A stretch of 58,744 nucleotides of DNA from Bacteroidales bacterium (GCA_017443265.1 JAFSOU010000053.1:1-58744); one strand, 5' to 3'. Counted from the stretch's first letter, positions 34,956 through 43,995 are shown. A program made the numbers and translations. The notes: a model not told the origin generated them from the letters alone.

Positions 34956-34993
34956 AAAAAAAGGCTTCCGGCAAGAAGTACCGGAAGCCTTTT
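34956..34993 (-). terminator. Terminator of the 1743-residue S8 protease gene
   Basis: On the minus strand, AAAAGGCTTCCGG, a 9-base loop and CCGGAAGCCTTTT form a 13-bp stem followed by T residues, 17 bases after the stop at 35011. Confidence 0.88.
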
Positions 34994-35010
34994 CTTCACA
35001 TAAGTTACAA

Positions 35011-38000
35011 TTATCTTACTATAAATGTTCTACGTCCGGTCTGTCCTTTGGTGTCGGCAACCGAAATCACATACACACCTTGAGCATAGTCTTTGACAGC
35101 AAGTACAACGGTTTTTTCGCCGTCGCATTCGATTTTGTCAATTACCTTGCCTAAGATGTTGTAAATGGTGATTGTCTTGATGGACTCGCCTTCCACCGTA
35201 AGTTTCGACTCTGTAGGAATCGGGTAAACTTTAAATTCAAGTTCCGAAACGGATGCAACGGAAACAGCGTTTACCACAACCGTGGTCCTTGAAGTGTTGC
35301 GGCAGCCGTTCAAATCGGTACCCTCTACGGAGTAGCTGGTTGTAGCAGCTGGCGAAACAGTGATGGAATTCGAAGTGGCACCTGTTGACCATAGGTAGCT
35401 GTCGGCTCCCGAGGCCACGAGTGTTGCCGAGTTGCCGGCAGTGATAACGGTGTCGCCGGTAATCGTTACATTGGGCAACTGATTGACGGTAACTTTTATA
35501 CTGTCGATATTCGAACAGATTCCCGTACTGTCGGTTATAACTACGTATGTAGTCGTTACGGAGGGTGTTACTACAATTGTATCTTGTGTTTCTCCGGTGC
35601 TCCATTCTCTTGACATACCGCCGGTTGCCGTCAATATGGCCGAAGTGCCGCGGCATATCGTGGTGTTGCCCGAAACGCTTGTGGTAACAGTAGGTTTGAT
35701 GCTTATTGTTACCGTGTCGGTGGTGGGGCATTGGTTTGCCTGACTGCTGGTTACGGTGTAAGTTGTTGGAGTTATAGGCCTTACTGTAATAGTGCTTGCC
35801 GTATTGCCATTACTCCAAGTTCTTGATGTTCCGCCAGTTACGGTAAGACTCACCGGCTCTCCCGGACAAATTGATGTGTCGCTGCTTATGGAGGTAACTA
35901 CATAGGGCTGTACCGTAACTGTGACGGTGTCGGTGGTGGAGCATTGGTTGGCTTGGTTGCTTGTTACCGTGTAGGTAGTTGTAGTTGAAGGTGTTACTGT
36001 GATGGAGGTTCCAGTTCCACCGTTGCTCCAAGTTCTTGAAGTACCGCCGTTTACAGTCAGGCTGACAGTTTCACCGACACAAATGGTGGTGTCGCGACTG
36101 ATGATGGTGCTGACGTATGGTCTAACGGTTACTGTAACGGTGTCGGTGGTAGAACATTGATTATTGGCGTTGCTGGTAACGGTGTAAGTAGTCGTGGTAT
36201 TCGGTGAAACGGTGATGGAGTTTGTTGTAGCACCGGTGTTCCAAGTGTGCGAGGTACCGCCGCTTATGGCCAGATTCACGCTTTGGCCTATACAGATGGT
36301 AGTGTCGCGGCTGATGGTGGTGCTGACGTATGGTCTAACGGTTACCGTAACTGTATCGATGGTGGAGCATTGGTTAGATGCGTTGCTGGTTACAGTATAA
36401 GTAGTTGTGGCTAAGGGTGTTACTGTAATGGTGGTTGCTATGGCGCCGTTGCTCCAAGTTCTTGATGTGCCTCCGCTTACTGTCAGATTGACGCTTTGGC
36501 CTCTACAAATGGTGGTGTCGCGGCTTATGGTGGTGCTGACGTATGGTCTCACAGTTACCGTAACGGTGTCGGTGGTGGAACATTGGTTATTGGCGTTGCT
36601 GGTAACGGTGTAAGTAGTCGTGGTATTCGGTGAAACGGTGATGGAGTTTGTTGTAGCGCCGGTGTTCCAAGTGCGCGATGTGCCGCCGCTTACCGAAAGA
36701 GTTACCGAGCCACCCTGGCAAATTGTCTGATTAGGAGTTATAGTGGTGCTGACGTAAGGCCGTACAGTAACGTTAACGGTATCGGTTTTAGAGCATTTGC
36801 CGCTCTCGCTGCTTGTTACGGTATATCGGGTGGTGGCATTGGGCGAAACGGTGATGGAGTTTGTTGTAGCGCCGGTGTTCCAAGTGCGCGATGTGCCGCC
36901 CGAGACGTTAAGGGTTACCGAGCTGCCTTGGCAGATGGTTTGGTTGGGAGTAATAGTGGTGGTTACGTAAGGTCGCACCGTAACGTTGATGGTATCGGTT
37001 TTGGAGCATTTGCCGCTCTGGGAGCTTGTTACGGTGTATCGGGTGGTGGCATTGGGCGAAACTGTGATGGAACTGGCGGTGCTGCCGGTACTCCAAGTGC
37101 GCGATGAGCCGCCCGAGACGTTAAGGGTTACCGAGCTGCCTTGGCAGATAGTCTGGTCGGATGTTACGGTGGTGGCTACGTAAGGTTGAACGGTTACGGT
37201 TACGTTGTCGGTTTTGGAACATTTGCCGTTCTCGTTGCTGGTCACCGTGTAGGTGGTGGTGGAATTGGGCGAAACGGTGATAGAGTTTGTTGTAGCACCA
37301 GTGTTCCAACTGCGCGAGGTGCCGCCCGAGACGTTAAGGGTTACCGAGCTGCCCTGGCAGATGGTTTGGTTGGGAGTAATAGTGGTGGTTACGTAAGGCC
37401 GCACTGTAACGTTGATGGTGTCGGTTTTGGAGCATTTGCCGCTCTCGTTGCTTGTTACGGTGTATCGGGTGGTGGCGTTGGGCGAAACGGTGATGGAACT
37501 GGCACTGCTGCCGGTGCTCCAAGTGCGCGATGAGCCGCCCGAGACGTTAAGGGTTACCGAGCTGCCTTGGCAGATAGTCTGGTCGGATGTTACGGTAGTG
37601 GCTACGTAAGGTTGAACTGTTACGGTGATATTGTCGGTCTTTGAGCAATAACCGTTTTGGCTGCTTGTTACCGTGTAGGTGGTGGTGGAATTGGGCGAAA
37701 CGGTGATAGAATTGGCGGTGCTGCCGTTGCTCCAACTGTGTGATGTGCCTCCCGTTACGTTAAGGGTTACCGAGTTGCCTTGGCAGATGGTCTGGTTGCT
37801 GGTAACTGTGGTGGTTAGGTAGGGCTGTACCGTAACGGTAATGGTGTCGGTTTTCGGGCAGTAGCCCATCTTGCTGGTGGTTACCCAGTATTGTGTTGTT
37901 TGATTTGGTGTTACATCGATCAGCTGGCTTGTAGCTCCGGTGCTCCATCTGTAGCTTGTGCCCTGACCGGCAGTACCAACCACCAATCTTGCCGATTGGC

Positions 38001-40242
38001 CTTGGCAGATGGTTTGGTTGCCTTGTGCAATTGAGGTGGAAAGAACGGAACCGAACCTAATGTTTATTGTGTCAGAGTTGGGTGTTTTGAAACCTTCGGC
38101 GGATACTGCTCTAACATAATAAGCACCGGGTTGCGACACTGTGATGCTTCGAGTAGTTTCTCCGGTGTTCCAAATATATTGTGCATAGCCAGATGGTGCA
38201 GACAAAGTAGTTGTGCTACCCGGGCATATTTGATTGGATCCGGAGTTGGTGATGGTGGGCTTGGCAGTTTTTTGGAGTATATACTGCAGACCTGCCATAG
38301 CGTCGATTTTACCCCAGCCCCACTGCGGACTGCCGGTAGATGGGATTGTGCCGGTGTAGGAGTCGGAAATGGCGGTGGCACGCATAACAGCCTTCACCTG
38401 CGACCAAGAGAGTTCGGGATAGGCTTCCATCCATAAGGCCACAATGCCTGTGGTGGCAGGACAAGACATAGAGGTGCCCTGCATTATGCCCCACCAGCAT
38501 CCGCCTGTGCTCTGCACATGGGTTATATAAGCGTTTGAGGTGTTGTAGCTTGCGTCATACTTATTGTACGATGATAAAATCTCACAACCAGGAGCGGTAA
38601 TCTCAGGTTTGTTCAAGTTAGTGTTAAGTCCAGGTCCTATACTCGAAAACGTGGAGCGCCGCCCTATGGATGCAGATGGATTGTAGTATCCGCTCCCGCT
38701 GTATGCTGTCCAGTTGGTCTTGGAGTCGTACGAAGCCACCATAGTACTGGTGTTGCCAGAGCCCTTAGTATTCGATGTGTAGTTGGTGTTGCCACGGGTT
38801 CCTGCTGTGCCGCCATTGAATTTGCCACTGTTGTTCCACATGTGCAACGTTCCGGATGTGGATTCTACTTTTATAAGGAAACAATTTCTGCCTCCAACAG
38901 CCGAAGAACCTGTGAGATACAGAAATACACGTGGTTTATCGTTGTAATAATAGTAACTGGTATAAGTTGTGTATTGCACGGTACAGCCTGTGCTTATAAC
39001 AGCAGAAGCCCAACTGATTTGGTTGCCATTGGTATTGATAGTCAAAGGGAAACTCATACTGCGAAGTTGGCTGGCAGATGAATTGCTGTCCGCAATAGCA
39101 ATTTTCACTCTGAAATTGCTTCCAGGTGTGCCCCAGATATCCACATAGCCGCTTAACGCACCGCTTCCATTACTTTTCACAGCATAAGTGTATAAGGTGC
39201 TGTCCTGTGCGGTAAAAGTTTTACTCAGGTGAAGAGGCTGACTCCCCTCGTTGCCTGCCGAAACCATAAGGGCTGCACCTTCTGTGTAGGTGTTTTGAAA
39301 AAGGTAGTCGGTATTTATTTCTGAAACATCATAGCCGTCGTGAGAACCCGTATGACCGCCGAGGCTCATATTCACAACACAAGGTTTGCCGACAGACTGT
39401 GCGTAGGCTAAAATGTATTTAAGCCCGTCAAAAATATCATTAGTTCTCATTGATGTGGCCACAAGCACAATGTCACTTTCGGGAGCCATGCCTTTGTATT
39501 TCCTCATAGAGCTCTCTCTGGTGCCGCCGCCGGCAGCCATGCCGGCCACGTGTGTGCCGTGGGTTTCGTCAGTGTGGCTCTTTTGAGCTGCCAAAATAGC
39601 CGATTGAGTGGTAAGTTCGTTGCCGTAGTTATAACCCGACGGGGGTGTGCCATTGCTGGCATTCTGGTCCCAAACACGTTTTACACGATAGGTGGTTTCG
39701 GTGCTGTCGTAGAAATTGCGGTGGGTGTAGTCGAATCCTATGTCGACAATACCTATCACCACATCTTTGCCACAGTAGCCTTTGGGCAATTGGTAGCCGT
39801 TATTTACAAGATAAGCGTGCGTTACCCTGCGGGCACTGTCCATTTTTATCTCAAGTTTCTCGCCAACCTCTATCAAGTCAGCAATGCCCGAATTAACGAA
39901 GCTTATGAATTGTTTCAAAGGAATGTTCACCGTCATAAACGGGATTTCCTCCTCGCCATTGAACAACACTCCGTACTCTGCTGCCAACGAGCGTTTCTCG
40001 GCCTTGATGTCGACAAAAGCGCCCACATACAGCTCTGAGTTGATTTCGTGAAAACCGTAACGGTCTCTCATGTCGTCGGGTATGGCTTTCAACGATGGAT
40101 CGTCTTTCTGGAGCTCCATCAAATCCATGTACAGAAAAGCTGAAAGCCCCGACATGATGCACGGCTTTTGCGTCTCTTGCTTTTGTGCGTTAGCCGACAA
40201 AATCATCAGTGCAGCACACGCAAAAATTATTAATTTTTTCAT
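35011..40242 (-). CDS. Giant S8 protease with about a dozen Ig-like repeats and T9SS sorting domain
   Basis: This 1743-residue surface or secreted protease has a signal peptide (about 1-19, ending LSANAQ). Its subtilisin domain carries Asp167 (GIVDIG), His228 (HGTHVAG), the oxyanion Asn331 and Ser591 (GTSMSCP). From about 660 to 1660 there is a train of Ig-like units of about 71 residues, each with TICQG or a variant, SVTLNVSGG, W-x-TG, SITVSP and TYTVTSN. The C terminus is a type A T9SS sorting domain (VYPIPTESKLTVEG, ending TFIVR). The repeats may hold the protease away from the surface or bind carbohydrate or protein; this is inference. Several units are nearly identical in DNA. The protease half matches its neighbour at 31694-34870, so the pair arose by tandem duplication. 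Confidence 0.92.
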   Translation of the reverse strand: MKKLIIFACAALMILSANAQKQETQKPCIMSGLSAFLYMDLMELQKDDPSLKAIPDDMRDRYGFHEINSELYVGAFVDIKAEKRSLAAEYGVLFNGEEEIPFMTVNIPLKQFISFVNSGIADLIEVGEKLEIKMDSARRVTHAYLVNNGYQLPKGYCGKDVVIGIVDIGFDYTHRNFYDSTETTYRVKRVWDQNASNGTPPSGYNYGNELTTQSAILAAQKSHTDETHGTHVAGMAAGGGTRESSMRKYKGMAPESDIVLVATSMRTNDIFDGLKYILAYAQSVGKPCVVNMSLGGHTGSHDGYDVSEINTDYLFQNTYTEGAALMVSAGNEGSQPLHLSKTFTAQDSTLYTYAVKSNGSGALSGYVDIWGTPGSNFRVKIAIADSNSSASQLRSMSFPLTINTNGNQISWASAVISTGCTVQYTTYTSYYYYNDKPRVFLYLTGSSAVGGRNCFLIKVESTSGTLHMWNNSGKFNGGTAGTRGNTNYTSNTKGSGNTSTMVASYDSKTNWTAYSGSGYYNPSASIGRRSTFSSIGPGLNTNLNKPEITAPGCEILSSYNKYDASYNTSNAYITHVQSTGGCWWGIMQGTSMSCPATTGIVALWMEAYPELSWSQVKAVMRATAISDSYTGTIPSTGSPQWGWGKIDAMAGLQYILQKTAKPTITNSGSNQICPGSTTTLSAPSGYAQYIWNTGETTRSITVSQPGAYYVRAVSAEGFKTPNSDTINIRFGSVLSTSIAQGNQTICQGQSARLVVGTAGQGTSYRWSTGATSQLIDVTPNQTTQYWVTTSKMGYCPKTDTITVTVQPYLTTTVTSNQTICQGNSVTLNVTGGTSHSWSNGSTANSITVSPNSTTTYTVTSSQNGYCSKTDNITVTVQPYVATTVTSDQTICQGSSVTLNVSGGSSRTWSTGSSASSITVSPNATTRYTVTSNESGKCSKTDTINVTVRPYVTTTITPNQTICQGSSVTLNVSGGTSRSWNTGATTNSITVSPNSTTTYTVTSNENGKCSKTDNVTVTVQPYVATTVTSDQTICQGSSVTLNVSGGSSRTWSTGSTASSITVSPNATTRYTVTSSQSGKCSKTDTINVTVRPYVTTTITPNQTICQGSSVTLNVSGGTSRTWNTGATTNSITVSPNATTRYTVTSSESGKCSKTDTVNVTVRPYVSTTITPNQTICQGGSVTLSVSGGTSRTWNTGATTNSITVSPNTTTTYTVTSNANNQCSTTDTVTVTVRPYVSTTISRDTTICRGQSVNLTVSGGTSRTWSNGAIATTITVTPLATTTYTVTSNASNQCSTIDTVTVTVRPYVSTTISRDTTICIGQSVNLAISGGTSHTWNTGATTNSITVSPNTTTTYTVTSNANNQCSTTDTVTVTVRPYVSTIISRDTTICVGETVSLTVNGGTSRTWSNGGTGTSITVTPSTTTTYTVTSNQANQCSTTDTVTVTVQPYVVTSISSDTSICPGEPVSLTVTGGTSRTWSNGNTASTITVRPITPTTYTVTSSQANQCPTTDTVTISIKPTVTTSVSGNTTICRGTSAILTATGGMSREWSTGETQDTIVVTPSVTTTYVVITDSTGICSNIDSIKVTVNQLPNVTITGDTVITAGNSATLVASGADSYLWSTGATSNSITVSPAATTSYSVEGTDLNGCRNTSRTTVVVNAVSVASVSELEFKVYPIPTESKLTVEGESIKTITIYNILGKVIDKIECDGEKTVVLAVKDYAQGVYVISVADTKGQTGRRTFIVR
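35800..37810 (-). repeat. 213-bp coding tandem repeats in the giant S8 protease
   Basis: At least nine in-frame units of 213 bp (71 codons) lie here. Units around 36.9-37.6 kb alternate in two subtypes, SGGSSRTWSTG and SGGTSR(T/S)WNTG, so the true recent unit is 426 bp. For example, the stretch at 37091-37170 recurs almost unchanged at 37517-37596. Confidence 0.85.
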
Positions 40243-40271
40243 ATCTTTAATATTTTGGTATTTATCTAACT

Positions 40272-40409
40272 TTAAATATTTTTCCCTTTTTTATCTTTGG
40301 TGTCGGTCCGAGCGGGTACACAAACTCTTTTAGCACAGTCTTTTACAGATTTTAGCACATGGCTTTCGCCGTTGTTGTCGAGTATTGCCGTCCCGTATAA
40401 GGTGAAGTA
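40272..40409 (-). pseudogene. Relic of a third S8/T9SS protein: C-terminal domain fragment
   Basis: A 45-codon open stretch on the minus strand ends in TAA at 40272-40274 and is cut off upstream by an in-frame TAG. It reads YFTLYGTAILDNNGE, then VLKSVKDCAKRV, then TDTKDKKG. This aligns with the end of the adjacent 1743-residue protease (IYNILGKVIDK, then DGEKTVVLAVKDYAQGV, then ADTKGQTG). The DNA also aligns, for example TTTGGTGTCGG and the AGTCTTT...ACAG segments. It has no start, no upstream domain and a changed end, so it is not functional. It is best explained as the remnant of a third tandem copy that once lay upstream. Confidence 0.8.
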
Positions 40410-40480
40410 CTATATACTATAGGCTTTAGCTATTTTTGTTTCAGTATTTATTAACAATCAATTGCTTCCAATTGGAATTG

Positions 40481-40488
40481 CAAATATA
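40481..40488 (-). promoter_or_regulatory. Possible -7 element for the giant S8 protease
   Basis: Reads TATATTTG on the minus strand; the leader of about 230 bases would pass through the relic at 40272-40409. Confidence 0.4.
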
Positions 40489-40636
40489 CATTTTTTTTTA
40501 GAGCTTTTTAAAAAAAATTTATAATCTTTGCCTGCCAAGGTTTGTTAAAAGACACTACTGTATAGATTATCAACAAATTACAGACAATTTTTTGTTTAAT
40601 CCGACCTTAATTTTTAACATTTGATATTTTTAAAAT

Positions 40637-40667
40637 TTGCCTTTATCCAAAAAAAAACGTAGTTTTG
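40637..40667 (+). promoter_or_regulatory. Promoter for the gene at 40686
   Basis: TTG at 40637-40639, a 20-base spacer and TAGTTTTG at 40660-40667. The leader would be only about 12-14 bases, which supports the ATG at 40686 rather than a TTG at 40665. Confidence 0.7.
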
Positions 40668-40685
40668 CAAAACAAAAATCAACTT

Positions 40686-41072
40686 ATGGACAACGAAGAA
40701 CTTGCCGACAAGGCTCTAGAATACAAGCACAAAGGTTACAACTGCTGTCAGGCAGTAACGGCGGCTTTGGCCGACCTCACCGACATCGACAGCGAACGGC
40801 TCACCGAAATATCGGCCGGATTCGGTGCCGGGATGGGCAATATGGAGGGTACCTGCGGGGCACTAGTAGGTGCTGTGCTGATGGCGGGTGCCGTAAGCAA
40901 AGGCAACGGCAGCATGCGCTTGGCACGACAGATTTCCGAAAATTTCGCACAAAAGTGCGGAGCAACCATCTGCAAGACTATCAAAGGCGTTGAAACCGGC
41001 CGTCCACTCTGCTCCTGCGACGATTGTGTGCGAAACGCCGTGCTGGCTTTTGGGGAAACCATGGGGAATTGA
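40686..41072 (+). CDS. C_GCAxxG_C_C family protein
   Basis: This 128-residue cytoplasmic protein has the cysteine layout of the C_GCAxxG_C_C family: GYNCCQAV at about 18-25, GTCGALVGA at about 56-64, a lone Cys near 91 (KCGA) and a pair with ICKTI, ending CSCDDCV. The family is widespread in anaerobes and is thought to have a redox or metal role; the exact function is unknown. The start is fixed by the close promoter. It is monocistronic, followed by 7- and 8-bp repeat arrays before the convergent fur gene. Confidence 0.85.
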   Translation: MDNEELADKALEYKHKGYNCCQAVTAALADLTDIDSERLTEISAGFGAGMGNMEGTCGALVGAVLMAGAVSKGNGSMRLARQISENFAQKCGATICKTIKGVETGRPLCSCDDCVRNAVLAFGETMGN

Positions 41073-41112
41073 AAGTTGAAAATTGAAAGTTGAGAGTTGA
41101 AAGTTGAATTGT
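41064..41112 (+). repeat. Seven-unit degenerate heptamer array
   Basis: GGGAATT, GAAAGTT, GAAAATT, GAAAGTT, GAGAGTT, GAAAGTT, GAATTGT in 7-bp register, overlapping the stop codon at 41072. Confidence 0.85.
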
Positions 41113-41144
41113 TTTGTTGTTTAACTGAGAACTTTGAAGATTTC

Positions 41145-41200
41145 CAGACTTTCAGATTGACAGATTATCCGATTGTCTGAACATCGGAATATCTGAAAAC
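41145..41200 (+). repeat. Seven-unit octamer array, consensus CNGANNNT
   Basis: CAGACTTT, CAGATTGA, CAGATTAT, CCGATTGT, CTGAACAT, CGGAATAT, CTGAAAAC: exact 8-bp period. The same unit type recurs at 54127-54206 and 54782-54821. Confidence 0.85.
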
Positions 41201-41201
41201 C

Positions 41202-41229
41202 ATTACTAATTACCAACTAATTATCAATT
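41202..41229 (+). repeat. Four-unit heptamer array over the fur stop codon
   Basis: ATTACTA, ATTACCA, ACTAATT, ATCAATT. Same family as 19206-19247. Confidence 0.65.
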
Positions 41230-41643
41230 CCTTTTCCCGCACTTGGGGCAGATGCCTTTTATCATATAGTTGCCGCAGTGGGCGTCGAAGCCTTCGGGCA
41301 GAGGCACATCGGGAATTGGGGTTTCCAGACAGAAGGTCTTTTTGCAATTCTCACAATAGAAATGCAGGTGCTGGTCGTTGTCCGACTCATCGGTGTGGTT
41401 GTGGCAAAGCTCGTAGCGAACGCCGTTTTCAGCGCCTTCTATCACGTGTATCAGATGATGTTCGCGAAACAGCGTCAGGGTGCGGAACACCCCCGATTTG
41501 TCGATGGATTCCACCTTGTCCTCTATCTCTTTCAGCGACAGCGGATTGTCGGCACCGCACAAAACGCCAAGCACCAACAACCGGTTGGCTGTGGGCTTAA
41601 CGTCGTGTTGCTCAAGTATTTCCACATATTTCTGCTGTTCCAT
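41224..41643 (-). CDS. Fur family metal-responsive repressor
   Basis: This 139-residue regulator has the Fur layout: an N-terminal winged helix (about 1-80; KPTANRLLVLGVL, then GVFRTLTLFREHHLI), a His-rich metal-binding segment (ELCHNHTDESDNDQHLHFYC) and structural zinc cysteines (CENC and CPKC). By sequence alone it could be Fur-, Zur- or PerR-like. Lying 63 bp downstream of a Zn/Cd-type exporter gene on the same strand, a zinc-related role is plausible. It has its own TAACTTTG element at 41663-41670. Confidence 0.88.
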   Translation of the reverse strand: MEQQKYVEILEQHDVKPTANRLLVLGVLCGADNPLSLKEIEDKVESIDKSGVFRTLTLFREHHLIHVIEGAENGVRYELCHNHTDESDNDQHLHFYCENCKKTFCLETPIPDVPLPEGFDAHCGNYMIKGICPKCGKRN

Positions 41644-41662
41644 ATCCTTTGCTAATGATGTG

Positions 41663-41670
41663 CAAAGTTA
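41663..41670 (-). promoter_or_regulatory. -7 promoter element for the fur-type gene
   Basis: Reads TAACTTTG on the minus strand, 20 bases before the ATG, inside the 63-bp gap after the P-type ATPase gene. Confidence 0.6.
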
Positions 41671-41706
41671 CGAAATAAAAACCGAAAAAGCACTCATCAT
41701 TTATGG

Positions 41707-43569
41707 TTATTTTTTCAGCAGACGCATCGCGTTGAGCACCGCCAGCACGGTAACTCCCACGTCGGCCACCACCGCCATCCACAGCAGTGCCACGCCAAGA
41801 ACGGCAAGCAGCAACACCAGCAGTTTTACCGAAATGGCGAACCATACGTTCTCGGTGGCTATCCTCGCCGTCTTACGCGCTATGCGTATCGCCAATGGTA
41901 TTTTGGACAGCTTGTCGTCCATCACCACCACGTCGGCGGCTTCGATAGCCGCGTCGGAGCCGAGGGCGCCCATGGCTATGCCCACATCGGCCAGAGCCAG
42001 CACGGGAGCGTCGTTGATACCGTCGCCGACAAAAGCCACTGCACCATGGTGAGGAGTTTCGATAAGTTTGCGAAGGTGCTCCACCTTGTCGGCTGGCAGC
42101 AGTTCGGCATGGTATTCGTCCACAGCGAGTTGCTTGGCCACTGCCCCACCCTCTTTATCGTGGTCGCCGGTGAGCATAACTATTTTTTCCACACCCGTTT
42201 GCCGCAATTCGCCGAGACTAGGTGCGGCATCGTCTTTCACTTGGTCCGAAACTACTATATGGCCTGCATAGCGGTTGTTCACGCTCACGTGCACCACCGT
42301 TCCGCCGACATGTACATATCCCACCCCGAGGGTTTCCATCATACGTGCGTTGCCCACACAAACAGTGTTGCCGTTCACTGAGGCGCGCATACCCTGTCCC
42401 GCCACTTCTTCGATATCCTGCACCGAACACTCGTTGCATTCGGGTTTATAGGCGTTTTTCAGCGACACGGCAATGGGGTGTTTGCTGTAATGCTCCACGT
42501 GCGATGCCAGATGAAGAAGCTCCGTGGCGTCCATCTCGTTGGGATGCACCGACACCACTTCGAACTCGCCGCGGGTTAGAGTTCCCGTTTTGTCGAACAC
42601 CACGGTGCCCAGTTTGGCAAGGGCGTCCATATAATTGGAACCTTTAACCAGCACTCCATTGCGCGACGCCTTGCCAATGCCGCCGAAGAAAGCCAACGGC
42701 ACCGACACCACCAGCGCGCAGGGACACGACACCACGAGGAACATCAAGGCGCGATAGAGCCAAGTGGCAAAATTCTGGGCGAAAGCGCCGCTCACCAAAG
42801 GCGGGACTACCGCCAGCAGCACGGCGGCACACACCACCACGGGGGTGTAAATACGTGCAAAACGGGTGATGAAGGTCTCGCTTTTCGACTTGTTCTGTTG
42901 GGCGTTTTCCACAAGGTCGAGAATTTTTGTAACTGTGGATTCGGCGTAAGCCTTGGTAACACGCACTTTCAGCGTGCCAGATATGTTGATGGTGCCGGAG
43001 AGCACCGCGTCGCCTTCGGCCACGCTACGCGGCATGCTCTCGCCCGTAAGGGCAACGGTGTTGAGCGACGAAGTGCCTTCCTCCACAACGCCGTCCAAAG
43101 GCACCTTGTCGCCAGCTTTTATAACGATAATATCGCCGACAGCCACATCTTCGGGCGAAACGATGGCCTCGACGCCTTCGCGCAACACCGTGGCACTTTC
43201 GGGACGTATGTCCATCAGATGGGCTATAGAAGCGCGGTTCTTGTCCTCGGCGTAATCCTCGAACATCTCGCCAATCTGAAAGAAAAGCATAATGAACACC
43301 GCCTCGGGAAACTGAGTCTCGGCACCAGGCAGGAAACCTATTAGCAACGCCCCGAAAGTAGCTATGGTCATAAGCAAATCTTCGTTGAAAGGCTCGCCCT
43401 CGGCAATGCCTTCCGCCGACTCGGCAATAATATCGTAGCTTATAAGCAGATAAGGGACAAGATAAACCAGCAGGAGCTGCCACACGGGCAGGTTGGTGGT
43501 CTTTTCCACAACAATGGCACCTACAAGAAGCAGTGCCGTGACGATGATACGTATTAGTTTTTTGTTCAT
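41707..43569 (-). CDS. Heavy-metal P1B-type ATPase, Zn/Cd class
   Basis: This 620-residue ion pump exports divalent metals. It has the CPC metal site (C282-P-C284), the phosphorylated Asp326 in DKTGTLT, the actuator TGES and the hinge GDGINDAP. In the last two membrane helices a Lys (SVKLLVL) and an Asp (VADVGVT) mark the P1B-2 (Zn2+/Cd2+/Pb2+) class. No N-terminal heavy-metal-binding domain is present, unlike many ZntA proteins. The start at 43569 (MNKKLIRI) is preferred over 43617, which would add a hydrophilic extension and precede the promoter element at 43593-43600. Confidence 0.9.
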   Translation of the reverse strand: MNKKLIRIIVTALLLVGAIVVEKTTNLPVWQLLLVYLVPYLLISYDIIAESAEGIAEGEPFNEDLLMTIATFGALLIGFLPGAETQFPEAVFIMLFFQIGEMFEDYAEDKNRASIAHLMDIRPESATVLREGVEAIVSPEDVAVGDIIVIKAGDKVPLDGVVEEGTSSLNTVALTGESMPRSVAEGDAVLSGTINISGTLKVRVTKAYAESTVTKILDLVENAQQNKSKSETFITRFARIYTPVVVCAAVLLAVVPPLVSGAFAQNFATWLYRALMFLVVSCPCALVVSVPLAFFGGIGKASRNGVLVKGSNYMDALAKLGTVVFDKTGTLTRGEFEVVSVHPNEMDATELLHLASHVEHYSKHPIAVSLKNAYKPECNECSVQDIEEVAGQGMRASVNGNTVCVGNARMMETLGVGYVHVGGTVVHVSVNNRYAGHIVVSDQVKDDAAPSLGELRQTGVEKIVMLTGDHDKEGGAVAKQLAVDEYHAELLPADKVEHLRKLIETPHHGAVAFVGDGINDAPVLALADVGIAMGALGSDAAIEAADVVVMDDKLSKIPLAIRIARKTARIATENVWFAISVKLLVLLLAVLGVALLWMAVVADVGVTVLAVLNAMRLLKK

Positions 43570-43592
43570 GGCAATAACGTTTTTTTGTTCTG

Positions 43593-43600
43593 CAAAATTA
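43593..43600 (-). promoter_or_regulatory. -7 promoter element for the P1B ATPase gene
   Basis: Reads TAATTTTG on the minus strand, 24 bases before the ATG at 43569. Confidence 0.55.
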
Positions 43601-43696
43601 CTATGATTTTCGTGCAACCGAGTTGCAAAACCACAAACATTTGATAACCAGCTTTTTCAACAAGGTTACCAATCGGCTTTAAGGGCCATTGCGAAC

Positions 43697-43732
43697 AAAA
43701 AAAACGGGCCGAAGCATTTTCAACCCGTTTAA
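43697..43732 (-). terminator. Terminator after the GlsB-like gene
   Basis: On the minus strand, AAACGGG and CCCGTTT enclose a 15-base loop and lead into a T run. Confidence 0.7.
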
Positions 43733-43752
43733 AATACCGTATTATCAAGTTT

Positions 43753-43995
43753 CTATTTCCTTTTGAAAAGGGATACAATCCACAGTAGTAGCAAAGCTCC
43801 GACCACAGCGGTTAGAAGATCCCACCCAAGGCCTTCCTTTTGGAGACCTACAAGTTTCATAATCCAGCCGCCCAAAAAGCCACCGATAACACCTACTATG
43901 AGGTTCACGATAAGGCCGAAACCGGCACCTCTAAAAATAATTCCTGCCAAAAAGCCAGCAAGGATTCCGATAAGAATGTAAAGTAAGAAGTTCAT
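43753..43995 (-). CDS. GlsB/YeaQ/YmgE family membrane protein
   Basis: This 80-residue protein has three hydrophobic segments with glycine-rich turns (GILAGFLAGIIFRG and GVIGGFLGGWIMKL), the pattern of the small 'transglycosylase-associated' family. These are stress-linked membrane proteins of unknown mechanism. It is a single-gene unit with a promoter at 44023-44052 and a terminator at 43697-43732. Confidence 0.9.
   Translation of the reverse strand: MNFLLYILIGILAGFLAGIIFRGAGFGLIVNLIVGVIGGFLGGWIMKLVGLQKEGLGWDLLTAVVGALLLLWIVSLFKRK

Larger units (their letters stand above)
40243..40685. other. Spacer with a protease relic and two promoters
   Basis: It contains a decayed T9SS C-terminal domain (40272-40409, minus), a minus-strand -7 element (40481-40488) and the promoter for the plus-strand gene at 40686. 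Otherwise it is AT-rich and featureless. Confidence 0.8.

Noticed and set aside
34871..34999. Longer N terminus for the S8 protease (43 extra residues)
   Set aside because: The extension overlaps the promoter element at 34907-34914 and the terminator of the upstream gene; the internal ATG at 34870 starts a proper signal peptide.
35800..37810. Regular direct repeats that could suggest a CRISPR array
   Set aside because: The units are 213 bp, in frame and code for Ig-like domains; there are no short repeats with unique spacers.
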